A stretch of DNA of 64,000 bases, taken from the NCBI RefSeq assembly GCF_021134715.1, contig NC_060028.1, forward strand, positions 1,510,501 through 1,574,500. The letters run 5' to 3'. This document shows, one piece after another, positions 49,134 to 60,539 of this stretch. Under the pieces are notes generated by a model that saw nothing but the letters and a program-made list of their open reading frames with translations, made no database searches and had not been told where the DNA came from. The position numbers were made by a program, and so were the translations under genes. The number at the start of each line of letters is the position of its first letter. Position 1 is the first letter of the stretch. This DNA comes from Daphnia pulex. Its lineage: Eukaryota; Arthropoda; Branchiopoda; Diplostraca; Daphniidae.

Positions 49134-52100
49134 ATGGACGAGTGGGTAAAGTTGATTGGAAATGTTCCGTCGTTGTCCCTCGTCTCACTCGGGACCTTCC
49201 ACAACAGCAAATACCACGCCAGCAACGAATGTTTGGGTGAGTACAAACAACATAGTTTAATTGGAGAAATAAAATCCTGACGAAATTTGAAAGCTCATTG
49301 AGCCTTGTTACAGATTTCCTCGCCATACTTTGATTGTCATTGACCCTGTTTCTAATCAACAGCGGTCGACCTTAAAATGTATTTCCTTTCCTTGGCCGAA
49401 AAAATAAGATATGTATAGAATATTATAGTAAGATAGACCTACAGTCGGGTAGAGTTTGGAAAAAAAATATGGTGATATAGTATTGTGTTAAAAGAGAGTG
49501 GAAATCACGCAAGCCGTATTCTAAAGGGTCTCTCCTTCGTCCTTATTTGTCTCCAACTCTCCAATCACCGAGTCCAACCACTTATTATTCACGCCAATCA
49601 CGTTTTTACGCTCTGCAAGTCACGTCCGCCACAGGACACACACTCCGACATCAATAAGGGTCACGTGCGATGCTAATTTGAACCTCATTATTTGACAGTC
49701 GCCAAACTATACAGAACAATCATACACACATTCTCATGTTTTTGTTGCTGGTGGACAGATTGCCTTAATGAAATCAATGCCAAACTGAACGATAAAGGTC
49801 CACACACCTATCCACTCCGACGCGCTCTAATCTTCATGGACATTTTCAATAAGGTACGGTTAATAGCTAGTATTCATTATTATGTCCAACTGGATTGGGA
49901 GATAACTAAATTCATACTTTTCCTGCAGGATCTGATCCCTATTCTGATCCATGTCAATCAGCCAAACATTATCCGTTCAACAATCAAGTATTATAAGTCA
50001 AATAGCTTGACAACAATATCGGGAGGAAAATGTAAAATGGTTTTTTTATTTTAAAATTGTAGACTGTTGGTTCAGATGACTTTACCCGTTGGATGTTTAG
50101 TAAGCGGGGAAAGCATCCAGCAACCAAATGAGACATCGATGTCTAAACACTTTGTCCACGAACTAACCAATTTCCTTTATGTCGCCAAGGAAACTTTCGT
50201 GTTGAATCCATTGGCTACTCGATCCATTTTCGAGCATCTCAACTGTCTACTAGCAAATGTAAAATCATTTCAGACCGAACCGATGATCAGCAGTAGCTTT
50301 TTCAATTGCTGTTTGATGTTTTATTATATAGGTTCCACAGCAAGCGATGTCGAAGGACGATTGCGAATCGGTCAGTTATTTCCTATTGCTCATTCGCAAC
50401 ATCGTACACGCCCCAGAAGGTGTTTGTGCTAACCAATCAGCTTCAGTTGGCGATAGCGCTACTTATTTTGCAGCAGCAGCCTCGCCCGGCCATTGGCAAA
50501 AACGGCGCCTTCTGTCCGACCTACTCACCCAAGGCTTGGATCTACTTCTCATTGATTTGCTGACCTGCTCTCAAAAGGTATTGGTTGAAATTGACTTTAT
50601 CTTTATTATTGTGAATTATTCCATGGGCCAAACAGTTTCGACACTCTAAAAGTCAAGCTAAAAATGTTCAGTGTCGATGAAATAGTCAAAACATAATGTT
50701 ATCAATTTCAATATCAATATTTCAATGATCAAATTTACGGTTATTATTATTATTTTTAATTAACCCGTATTTTTCACAATTTTTCCGCTTGTTTTTTTTT
50801 GAATTTTTATTTTTTTAAATAACTTTTGGGGTGTCAAACTTGGTTATGTACCGATAACTAGAAATTCTAGTTGGTGTGGTGGCGGTGTCTGACTGGACGT
50901 CACATGCGATTTTTGGCAATTTAATACGCAGGACGAATGGATCGTGACAATCGCCCAACTGATTACACTCATCTTCAAAGACCACACGCCGGAGAAGATC
51001 CAGAAACTTGTGTCGAGCGAGCAGATGCCAAGCGAAACTCCGCTTCCATCTTCTTCAGATGATGACGTAATTTTTAAAAACATTATCACTATAACTAATA
51101 ACAATTAATTTAGTTAATTATAGTATGGCTATTAATTTTATTGAATTTCCAAATTCAACAGACTGACTCAGGCAACTGCTCTCAAACTTCATCGTGCAAT
51201 TCCGCAACGGAGACGGCGAACAAAATGAAAACTTCCGGCAAATTTTATTGGACTCGTAAACCGACGACTACGGAAATGTTCCGCTCAAAAAAGAAGTATG
51301 TATCAGACAGATAGCATTTTGTTTTTAATAATTCTAAATTCAAAATTATTTTAGGCATTTGATGGCTACCATGAAGACTGCTGATAAAGAAGAAATTCCG
51401 GATTCTCAATCCGGATACCAGAGGCGGAAGAAAATTCTGACCAGCCGGCGCAGTCGGGCAATAGCCCGCCACATTCAAACCAAGTCTAAAATCCCGAATT
51501 ACACGCCCTCAGAAGACGAAATTTCCCAACTTTTAAAGGAATTTACCGTCAATTTTCTACCGTATGGTATAATACTTGATATAATTATAGCCATTTTTAA
51601 AACCTTGATAACAAAAGAAATCCATTTTTCGGTCATTTTCAAATCTCCTAAACAGGTTACAACGCTCTAGTGAGTCAACTTTATCAACGTCTGTTGGAAC
51701 AAGGAGCTCAGCTGCCAAAGTTCGATAAATCTTATTTCCTTTGGCTCATTTCCTACTTCCTGCCCATCGCTTCCCATCTAGAACTGGACATCTTCAAGCA
51801 CCTGAAAGACGTCGTTTGCCTTGACATCATTTCCTACTTGATCTGGGAATCCGCCAGCGAGTCGGAAGAATTCGAAATCAACTCGCTCAACTCCGCCGAC
51901 CTGCAGCCGGGTCTGCGGCGGATGCAACTCGGCGTGAAAGCCATCCGCGAATGCCTTCTGGCGCTGGAAGCGCGTTCTTCCTACGTGGGAAAAGCCGACG
52001 GATCTTATTGCCAAGAGCAAATGAATATTTTCAAATTTCGCGCTTCTTTGGCGAAGGCCAACGATCTCCGCCAACTGCCGTTGCTTCAACTCCGCCAATT

Positions 52101-53566
52101 CGATCCGGCAATTCAGAATAAAAAATACCTGGGCGACGTCATCACAACTAATCACGTCCTTTTGAAAACGCTGGAACGGGCAGCCGGGCAGCCGTCGGCG
52201 TACAATTGCAACTTGGATTTTGGCGGGCATTTTGAACAATTTTACTCGAAGGTTATCCTCAATCGCTACGGATTGGCCCTAGATGATTTCAGGACCAACG
52301 ATCCGTTTGTGAACGATTGCGTCTTCACGTTGTTGCGTCACGTTGGCGTCTACCGTGGTCGGGCCGACCTGTTGTGCAATCCGGCCATTCTGCGTCCGCT
52401 CGGCAAGATATGGGAAGAGGGATTCAACGTTAGTTCATTCCATTGCCACTTCACTTGTTTAAAAACCCATTATTTTGATTTGTTTTTCAGATTTGCCAAG
52501 AGTGGAATGATTTGATTGAATTAATCGTCAACAAATTCATGCGCCATTATGAAGCCAACGGCTGCCAGGCCATGGAATCGCCGGAACGAGTGGTAACGGC
52601 ATCGGAGAAAGCGGAAACTTCTCATGTTAAACAAGGAAATAGCAATCCTACAAAAATTGAATCACTCCGGGATCAGCTCGTCAAATCCGGTTAGTAAAAA
52701 AAATATTCGAATAATTCTTGATGGTCATTTCACTTAATTATTTTATGAATATAGGATTCCAGAAACAACTGGATTGGATCCAATCGTGTCTATTAACCTC
52801 ATGTTCGGCCCGTCTGGGCACCTATGCTGGCCAGGAATTCCGCCATGCCATTATTTGCCTCAGCTTGAAAATGAACGTTCCGTGCCCGATTGTTCCGTGG
52901 ACGGAACTGGAAGACTCCGCCCTTCGTTCCCAGCAGTTTCTTCATCTTCTCCACCGCGTCGGACTTTTCCCCGACTCCTACCAGCCTTCTATCTACCCAC
53001 GTATTCCTCGACACTGGTCGGCTGACGTCCTCTACAGCGTCGCTCTCATCTTCGGGCCGGTCCATCAGCAGCGAATCGATTTCGACTTGTCCCGCGTCCG
53101 GCCAATCAAATTGAACATTCCCGATTCGGCCGTCGATCTTCAATCGGATGGCCAGATGTTCAATACCCCCGCCAGCAATCAGAGCGATGAACCGGTAACA
53201 GGAGATAGGTAAACATCGTAACTCCATTATTTGATCTTCTAATGTAATATATTGAAACCAGATTTGAATTAATTAATTAAATTAATTTTGCGGGAAACTG
53301 ATTGCAGCTCAGTGTCGAGGGCGGACTCGTTGGAAGTCCAGAAACACGACTCGAGCGAAGACGATGAAATGGAATGCTCGGACAGCAGCAGCAGCAGGTT
53401 ATTAACGATCTCGCCGAGGAATTCATCTGAACTTCGGGTCCCGCTCGACTGGTCCGTCCACCCGGACATGAGCAGACAGTTGAGCGGTGATGGCGAAGCG
53501 ACTTTTCAGATGGGATCGATTCAAAGTGAAATATCGCGTGTGTCCAACAATAATATTCGCCCTTGA
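49134..53566 (+). CDS. tim: Circadian clock protein TIMELESS (954 aa)
   Basis: Twelve exons: 49134-49236, 49759-49853, 49929-49987, 50063-50258, 50332-50577, 50932-51066, 51162-51295, 51355-51566, 51656-52428, 52491-52689, 52755-53208, 53308-53566. All phases match. Diagnostic stretches are CLNEINAKL near the N-terminus, SYFLLLIRNIVHAPE, TIAQLITLIFKDH, SQLLKEFTV, YFLWLISYFLP, KKYLGDVITTNHVLL, EWNDLIELIVNKFM and PRIPRHWSADVLY. These fit insect clock TIM rather than TIMEOUT. A basic cluster (RRKKILTSRRSR, ~345-357) is a likely nuclear signal. In flies TIM partners PER and is degraded after light through CRY (family knowledge). At 954 residues it is shorter than fly TIM (~1,400), mainly in the acidic linker before the basic cluster and at the C-terminus. 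It ends in a Ser/acidic tail. A leader exon may lie upstream. Confidence 0.93.
49662..49667. promoter_or_regulatory. Canonical E-box in timeless intron 1
   Basis: CACGTG lies in the 522-nt first intron. Insect tim is activated by CLK/CYC through E-boxes. The motif is palindromic and expected by chance every ~4 kb, so this is suggestive only. Confidence 0.3.
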
Positions 53567-54025
53567 GTAATACATTGGGTTTGATCTGGTTGTTTTCTTA
53601 CTTTTACCCTTTTTTCAGATTTTTCTTACTTAACCCTTTCATTTTTAGACTTTTTCTTTTCTTTGTTGATTTCAACACACCCCTTACCTTTACACGAGGC
53701 TTTCTTTGTTCTTTCTATGGCGAAGCTAAATTGCATTAAGGACCCTTGCGGCCATGGTGCTTGCGGCTGTGCGCTTATATTTATATGCAGCAATTAATAG
53801 GTTTCTGTTTATCACAACCGTTGTCGTTAGAGTCGTCTACACTCAGTTAAATTTATACAGCGATTGAGCCATACGACACGTTGAGCATTTGTTAATATTT
53901 CACCATAGTGGCGTATTTTTTGTTAGGTATTCATCTGTCTTAAATTTCATTGCCGAATATAGATTCCTAACATAAAGCATATTACTTATAGGTTGATTGA
54001 AATCGACTTAAAAAGACTAGACAAA
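53567..54025. other. Spacer with a dispersed repeat
   Basis: The part 53600-53770 resembles 57500-57720 (shared string gctttctttgttctttct and nearby words). No gene is seen. Confidence 0.5.
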
Positions 54026-55002
54026 ATGCAGCCAGACCTAGAATCTGCACCTAAATCAGCACGGGTCAAATCCCAATCCAATTTTCTTCTGACCTGTTCC
54101 ATCGTCAACATTTTAATATTTCCACTATGCGTTGGTCTGGAGGTAATTACACCGTATTTGACTGGTTTATTCTTCACTTGTTTTATTTTAAATGTTTCAC
54201 GTTCTTGGTTATTTGTGTAATAATTGGATTATTTTATTCATAGGGACCATTGATCGGCCAAGGCGTATGGGGATCGATCCCGTTTATCGTGGCGGGATTA
54301 ACCGGCTTTAGCGCTTCCTACAAGCCAACAAGACCAATGTAAGACTCACCAAAAGATGCAAACCGAGATGCAAACATTTCGATTACATTTAAAATTTTAA
54401 TCAAACAATTCAGGTGCAAAGCAATTTAAGCGATCGTTTGATTTTGCTTATGATTTAACAGGGTTATTTCGACGACGATTTTTTCTTCTCTATCAGTCTG
54501 TTTGGCTCTCATTTCCGGATGTATAACTTTGGCTGGAGGCTTCAGGCAGGCTCACTACCAGAATTTTCCTGGTAATATAGTATTATTATATAAGGTATTT
54601 TGAAAAATTTACATTTAATTTACATGAGAAATTTCTTGCTTGCAGAAATTTGTTACTTTAGAATTAACCCGCTAGTCTTAGCCAACAGCCAACCTCGTCT
54701 CTTTTGTGAACAACATTATCGTCACTGTTGTGTTGAGTAGAGTCTTCGTCTGTAAATGTTGCGTGTCCGCCGACTCGTCAATCCCAGTTCAGTTGGTAGT
54801 TCAGAATCCGCCGCAACCGACGTCCATGTGGGTCATTCCCCCAGCTGGGCAGCAGCCACAATTTCAGTCTTATCCGACAGTGGTCTACTCGCCATACCGA
54901 CAGCAACCGGTACCCCAACAAGAGCAGCAGCAATGGCAGGCGGATCAACATCAACATATACACCCGGGATTCATGGATCATAAAGATCCCATTTGTCGGT
55001 GA
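54026..55002 (+). CDS. Four-pass membrane protein, MS4A/CD20-like (211 aa)
   Basis: Four exons: 54026-54142, 54244-54338, 54462-54571, 54689-55002, in phase. Predicted membrane segments: FLLTCSIVNILIFPLCVGL (residues ~19-38), WGSIPFIVAGLTGFSA (after the motif PLIGQGV), TTIFSSLSVCLALISGCITL, and LVSFVNNIIVTVVLSRVFVC, followed by a CC pair. The motif GVWGSIPFIVAG between segments 1 and 2 resembles the G.WG...FI.AG signature of the MS4A/CD20-like four-helix family common in arthropods. The cytoplasmic C-terminal tail is rich in Gln and Pro (QQPVPQQEQQQW). I chose the acceptor at 54688 because it restores the fourth segment; an earlier acceptor would stop in a short tail. An upstream non-coding exon is likely (acceptor at about 53991). 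Function unknown. Confidence 0.65.
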
Positions 55003-55399
55003 CTATCACGGAGAAATCGCGTATTTGTAAATAACGCCAGACATCTGGCGCATATATAAGTAATATACACCTGAACCTTAATTATATGGGCACCTGTTGG
55101 TTACGAATCTGAAAAGGTTGGGACTGTAAGTGGATCATTGACCCTTTATTCTGACGTAGTTGTCGTCTGGCAAAGGCAATTACAATTTGCATAAATAATA
55201 AAAGCTTTTGCCCCAAATACTTTGTTGACTCTGATCGTTGCCACTTGCGCCAGGCAGTTGGCATCCAGTTGAACAAACTTAAATTCTTGGCAACATTTGT
55301 TATCGATGGATAAATTGTATTTTGGGCAATATAAGAATGCCAGCTCGCATTCACAGATTCATAGTGTACCTGAAACTCTTTCAGAGCACGCTCTCCGGA
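55003..55399. other. Spacer
   Basis: 3' flank of the membrane-protein gene and leader of the protease gene. An upstream in-frame ATG is absent just before 55400. Nothing else is recognised. Confidence 0.4.
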
Positions 55400-57228
55400 A
55401 TGAAAGGACTCACAGTTTCCATCATTTGGATTGCAGTTTGCTATGCTGCAGTCGCCGTAAGTTAATTTTTTTCTTTTCTCTCTAATGCTCGGATTCAGTC
55501 TTCAATTTATTTGTTATTTTGTTTTAACGAGGATTTTATTTCACTCTTCAATTTATAATAATTATTCATTTTTTTACTTATTTAAAGAAGGCCCAGAATT
55601 TTCTGCACAACTCCAACACGGACTTGGCAGCTGAAAATTCCTGCTATACGACGGATGGTGAAATTGGCAAATGCACATCGGTCCGTTCCTGTTACCCGGA
55701 ATTAAAGTTGTCCGAATTGAGAAATTCGAAATTGTGGGCTGCCAGTACACGCGGTACTTGCCATTACGTCCAAACAAATGGCAAACAGGTGATGACTATA
55801 TTGGACTATTACACAAAATTTTTAAGAGCAACAGAGTATATATAGTCTAATAGTCGATTACGTATTCGAAGATTCGGATGACTTAAATTTCATGCAATTT
55901 TTGCCATTGTGATCTTACTACATCAATAAATTTTGTTTTCCAGGTTTATGGAGTGTGTTGCCCATCACAGCCAGCAGCCTCAAGAATGCAACCTCGAAAT
56001 GTCGACTCGGTAGTCATTGACAGTCTGATCGATCGAAAAAATGAAGGAGTATCTCCAGAAGCCGAAACTACTATGATTACTATGGACAGACAAACCGGCT
56101 GCGGTGCAGGCCCATTTAGATCATTGAACACTAACGAACAGAAGATCGTCGGTGGTACCGAAGCCATTAAGAATTCCTGGCCTGGCATAGTCAGTTTCTA
56201 TCAAAATTGAATTCCTTAAATCTATCAGAATAAAAATGATTGATTCTTAATCTATATTAATTAATCCACAGGTGGCACTGAAGAACAACGGCCGTCAATT
56301 CTGTGGTGGATCGTTGATGTCTCCGACTCACATCCTGACAGCGGCTCATTGCGTGGCTCAGTAAGGACAGCACATTAATTCAACAATTTTTTAAAAATTG
56401 AATATTTATGGAATGATCGTTCAGTATGTCTTCGTGGGACGTTTCACGATTGACCGTGGAGCTGGGCATGCACGTTCTCAAACCGATCAGTGACGCCCAA
56501 GTGTCGAAGAAAGTCCGTCGCGTGACCCGACACAAAGGATTTGATTCGAGGACCTTGGTGAGTAATAAAAACCATCTTATGAATTAATTGAATTGAATTT
56601 TGAACTCCGATTAAAATTCGCAGTACAACGACATTGCCATTTTGACGATGGAGTCTCCCGTGTTCTTCACGTCCAAGATTTCACCTGTCTGCTTGCCACC
56701 AGAAGGATCAAACGACCAATACACCGACAAAGATGCAGCGGTAATAGGATGGGGAGCCCTGAAAGAAGGTAGCTACATAATACCTGCCAACGAACTAATA
56801 TCGAGTTTGAATGATTTTTAATGAAATCGATTTCTCTCCACAGGTGGATCTCAGCCGAATGCGCTGCAGCAAGTCACCGTTCAGATCATTGCCAATTCAA
56901 AATGCAAGAGCAGCTACGGGAGTGACGCACCTGGAGGGATCGTCGATCACATGCTGTGCGCTGCTTATCCCGGCAAAGATTCTTGCAGCGTAAGGAGAAA
57001 TTAATAATGTTACTGCCACGACTAGACCAGAAATGAAATGACACGTTTGCGGCTGTAAATTTGCAGGGTGATAGTGGCGGGCCACTTCTCGTCCAGTCGT
57101 CCCCAGGAACCCCTTGGATCCAGGCTGGAATCGTCAGTTGGGGAATCGGATGCGCCCAAGCGAAATATCCCGGAGTGTACACCAGAGTGACGTCTTTTAT
57201 CAACTGGATCGGGAAAAACACCGTCTGA
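55400..57228 (+). CDS. CLIP-domain trypsin-like serine protease (392 aa)
   Basis: Eight exons: 55400-55456, 55588-55788, 55944-56189, 56272-56360, 56425-56557, 56624-56768, 56844-56989, 57067-57228, in phase. Signal peptide at residues 1-19. One CLIP domain spans ~38-92, with cysteines in [22 protein letters not shown] and VYGVCC. A linker with a lone cysteine (TGCG) follows, then the activation site K153/IVGG154. Catalytic triad: His194 (TAAHC), Asp245 (YNDIAIL) and Ser342 (GDSGGP). Asp336, six residues before the serine, predicts cleavage after Lys or Arg. Such secreted zymogens act in arthropod clotting, melanisation and Toll cascades (family knowledge); which one cannot be told here. All key residues are present. 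AATAAA lies at 57439-57444. Confidence 0.95.
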
Positions 57229-58373
57229 AGACTTTAAGAAATCAGATAACATCTCCAGAAGGCCAGTGAAACGCATCAGGGGGTGGTAGGGGATAAGCGG
57301 AACGACTATTTTCACTTTCGAATGTTAAATCATTCGCTATTATTGGCTTACCGATTTGAACACGCGTGATTACAGCACTATACTTTTGTTTTGTTAGTTT
57401 TTCAACCAGGTTCAATTTTGAAAATAATAATCAAGACAATAAACGGATTTCCTCTCAAAGTTAATGCGTCCTTCAAAAAAATAAAATTTGGTTTTGTCTG
57501 GTTGCATTCTATTATCTTACGTCCTTTTGCTACATTGTCTTACTTAGCCCTTTCCTTTTTACTTTTCTTTTTTATGGGGGTTTATTTTAACACCCATTAC
57601 CTGTATAGACTGCTTTCTTTGTTCTTTCTGGCGTAGTAAATATTTGCTTTCTTACTGAAAAGCAGAGCTAGAGCTATAGCAGTATCTATAGCTCTGCTGA
57701 AAAGGAACCCTGCGGATAAGTTATTTCAATTACGGCAGGTTATAACCTCTGCAGTTTGGACTGCATTGACATTCCATATAGAGATCACTGCACTGAAACT
57801 ACAAATGATATAACTTAAATCTTGATACGAATAAGTCCATATATGTCCTATACGATTGTGACTTTTAAATGGGTCCATTGCGTGATATAGCACGGAAAAA
57901 TCGCACTTAAAGCAATTAAGAATAACCTCTAAAAATTATGTAGATGTTAACTTTTATAAGTTAACTGCGGCAACCTTTTTGAAAAATGAGAAATCGCTAC
58001 AAAATAAATTTTTTTAAGCATTGATGAAAGCTTAGCAGATGAGAGATAACTCGATTAGCTTTGAGTAATGAATTTGATAGTTGATAGTTTACACCTCTAT
58101 TTGTTTTGATAAATTTGCGAATCAGTTTTTTACTTTATGCATCTTCATTTTCATAGACAGAACTCTTTTTGTGTGTATTCCGATTGCCTATTTGCATACA
58201 AAGTAAAAGCCCTTAAAAAAACGAATTCCATCCCTCAATGAATATATCAAAGGCTATACAAATAAAAATAAAATAAACAATAGAAAACAATAGCTAGCAT
58301 ACACTGAATTTCAGAAAGTCTACTTCTGGGCTACACAGAATTACCACGTGGAATTCCTAGAGGACCCCCAAAC
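57229..58373. other. Spacer with a dispersed repeat
   Basis: 57500-57720 is the second copy of the repeat downstream of timeless. A small inverted repeat (agcagagctagagctatag) lies near 57661-57702. No gene is seen. Confidence 0.45.
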
Positions 58374-58572
58374 TGTTGAGTATAAAAGATAAACAAACTG
58401 GACAGTGCGGCAACGCAGGATAGCCAGGAAAGAAGAGAGGGGGAGAAGGACCTACCCAGACAAAGGAATAAGAGAGGGGGACTCAGTGCTGTTGACGATT
58501 GTGGCTAGGCGAGTAGCAATACAAAGCGTTCTTTGCAGCAAACAGGTTCACGTGTTAATTTCTATATCAACA
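58374..58572 (+). repeat. 5' LTR of the Copia element
   Basis: 199 bp, identical by eye to 60336-60534. Followed at once by the tRNA-Met-type primer-binding site. Confidence 0.92.
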
Positions 58573-58688
58573 GGTTATGGGCCCAGCTGTACGCACAGCT
58601 AACAGCTACTCTGTCTGAACAATTATTTTTTTTTGTGTGTGTCCCCGGCTAACTGTTCCCAAGAAATTAGAAATTCTTTTCTGGAGTG

Positions 58689-60164
58689 ATGGAGAAAGAT
58701 GGCCGCCGCCATGTTGTATGGTGTCTGAATGGGAAAAACTACGCGTCTTGGAAATTTGGAATGAAGCTGGCGTTACAAAGTGTTGAGCTTTGGGAAGTCG
58801 TGAACGGGACTCAACGGCAACCTGCTGAAGTAAGTTTATTGATGATTTATTGTTTTCTTTATGTGTGTGATCCGTGCCTGACAACAACGCGATATGAGAT
58901 GCCTATCTGTGGCGTGGTACCAACTATTAAATTGACAAACTTAGATCCCGGCGTGAGTGCTTAATCTCTGCCACTTGATTTTGTTTTTTGTGTGTTTGTG
59001 TTTGCTGGACATTTCTCTTTTTTGTGTTTCTTTCTCAATCTGTTTGGTCACTCTGGCTAAATTCCATCATATGATGGTGGACAAGTGTGTGCTAGAGTTG
59101 CAAGCATCTAGGAGACAGCTGAGTGTTTTTCCACATCGAGATGATGTGAGGGAGATTCCACATTGAGATAATGTGAGAGGTATTCCACATCGAGATGATG
59201 TGAGGGAGATTCCACATTGAGATAATGTGAGAGGTATTCCACATCGAGATGATGTGAGGGAGATTCCACATTGAGATAATGTGAGGCTGCCATGGATATC
59301 ACAAACCTAACCATCTTCTCGTTTTGTTACCACAATCAGAGACGCAATGCTGACCAGGTGATTGAAAATGCAGCTGATATAACCAACTGGAACAAGAGAA
59401 ATACCACGGCAATGCAGAACATATTTGGCGCCATCAAAGAAGACCAATCAAGGATCCTGATGTCTTGTAGCACAGCCCAAGAGATGTGGATGAAATTGGA
59501 GACTGAGTATGAAGAAGATGCCGCAGACAATGCACCTCTATTGTGGACAAAGTTCTATGGATGCACATTTCGACCAAGCCAAAGTGTATCAAGCTTCCTG
59601 ACTGAGTTGGAACAGATAGCATTCCGTCTGAAGAGCCTCAACATAGCTATTGATGATAATCAAATAATGGCAAAGATACTCATGTCGCTTCCTCCAGAGT
59701 TCCGTGTTTTTGCCTTTGCATGGGACAGCACGCCTGTTGCAGAGAAAACTCTCAAGAAACTGACTACTCGCCTTATAGCATTGGACAAGAGCCTGCGCAA
59801 CGACGAAGAAGCAAAATCGACATCTGATACTGCCTATCTCAGTAAGCCGAACAGAGATGAATCACAGCACAAAGAGCAAGCACTTCCTGCCCAGTACGGT
59901 CAGAACAAAGGAAAAAGCCACCCTTCCAGTCAACATGCTGGTATACCGAGAACATGCTGGGAGTGCAACTCCACTACGCATGTTAGAGCTCAATGCCGTC
60001 AATACAAACGCCGGCGTGAGAGAGAAGGAGAAGAAGCGGACAGAAAAAGGAAGCGTTACGATCGACATGACAGAAGAGATGATAAACTATGTAAGCTCCC
60101 AGGAGCAACTGGCCGATGCACTCACGAAACCCCTGGCTGCTCCACGCTTCAAGTATCTCCGTGA
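58689..60164 (+). CDS. Copia Gag, possibly spliced, ending at a pol deletion
   Basis: The frame starts at 58689 (MEKDGRRHVVW) with the UBN2-type Gag motif NYASWKFGMKLALQSVELWEVV. It reaches GTAAGT at 58832 and resumes in phase after a CAG at about 59338 (RRNADQVIENAADITNW), which suggests a ~507-nt intron. A zinc knuckle CWECNSTTHVRAQC lies near 59957-60000. Near 60084 the sequence jumps to the pol C-terminal tail (SSQEQLADALTKPL, DKIGVRG), which is in another frame, so Gag ends with a short unrelated tail at 60164. The pol tail itself ends at 60198. Gag may still package RNA, but the element cannot encode its own replication enzymes. Confidence 0.85.
59133..59282. repeat. 60-bp minisatellite inside the Copia Gag intron-like segment
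   Basis: About 2.5 copies of a 60-bp unit, itself two ~30-bp halves (cacatcgagatgatgtgag and cacattgagataatgtgag). Confidence 0.85.
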
Positions 60165-60335
60165 CAAGATTGGCGTTCGGGGTGTAGGGGAGGTGTAACT
60201 GAAGAGTTAAAGGAGGCTGATATTTCTTTTCTTATTATTTGTCTTGTGACACTGAACCTAGTATTTATGTCTGATTCAAATATGCTGTGTATTCTGTGCT
60301 CATGTTTATTTTTGGGGGTCCAGTTTGAGGGGAGG

Positions 60336-60534
60336 TGTTGAGTATAAAAGATAAACAAACTGGACAGTGCGGCAACGCAGGATAGCCAGGAAAGAAGAGA
60401 GGGGGAGAAGGACCTACCCAGACAAAGGAATAAGAGAGGGGGACTCAGTGCTGTTGACGATTGTGGCTAGGCGAGTAGCAATACAAAGCGTTCTTTGCAG
60501 CAAACAGGTTCACGTGTTAATTTCTATATCAACA
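60336..60534 (+). repeat. 3' LTR of the Copia element
   Basis: 199 bp, preceded by the purine tract and followed by the CAAAC target duplication. Confidence 0.92.
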
Positions 60535-60539
60535 CAAAC

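Larger units (their letters stand above)
58374..60534 (+). mobile_element. Copia-type LTR retrotransposon with deleted pol
   Basis: Two 199-bp LTRs (58374-58572 and 60336-60534) appear identical and begin TGTTGAG and end CAACA. The 5-bp target duplication CAAAC lies on both sides (58369-58373 and 60535-60539). Directly after the 5' LTR comes GGTTATGGGCCCAG, the internal initiator-tRNA-Met site used by Copia elements. A purine tract (gaggggagg) precedes the 3' LTR. Gag is present, but protease, integrase and reverse transcriptase are missing: the Gag frame runs straight into the C-terminal tail of pol. The insertion must be very recent. Confidence 0.93.

Noticed and set aside
49662-49667. E-box as proof of clock control
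   Set aside because: CACGTG also occurs in LTRs and intergenic DNA here (for example near 58346, 58553 and 61911), at about the chance rate.
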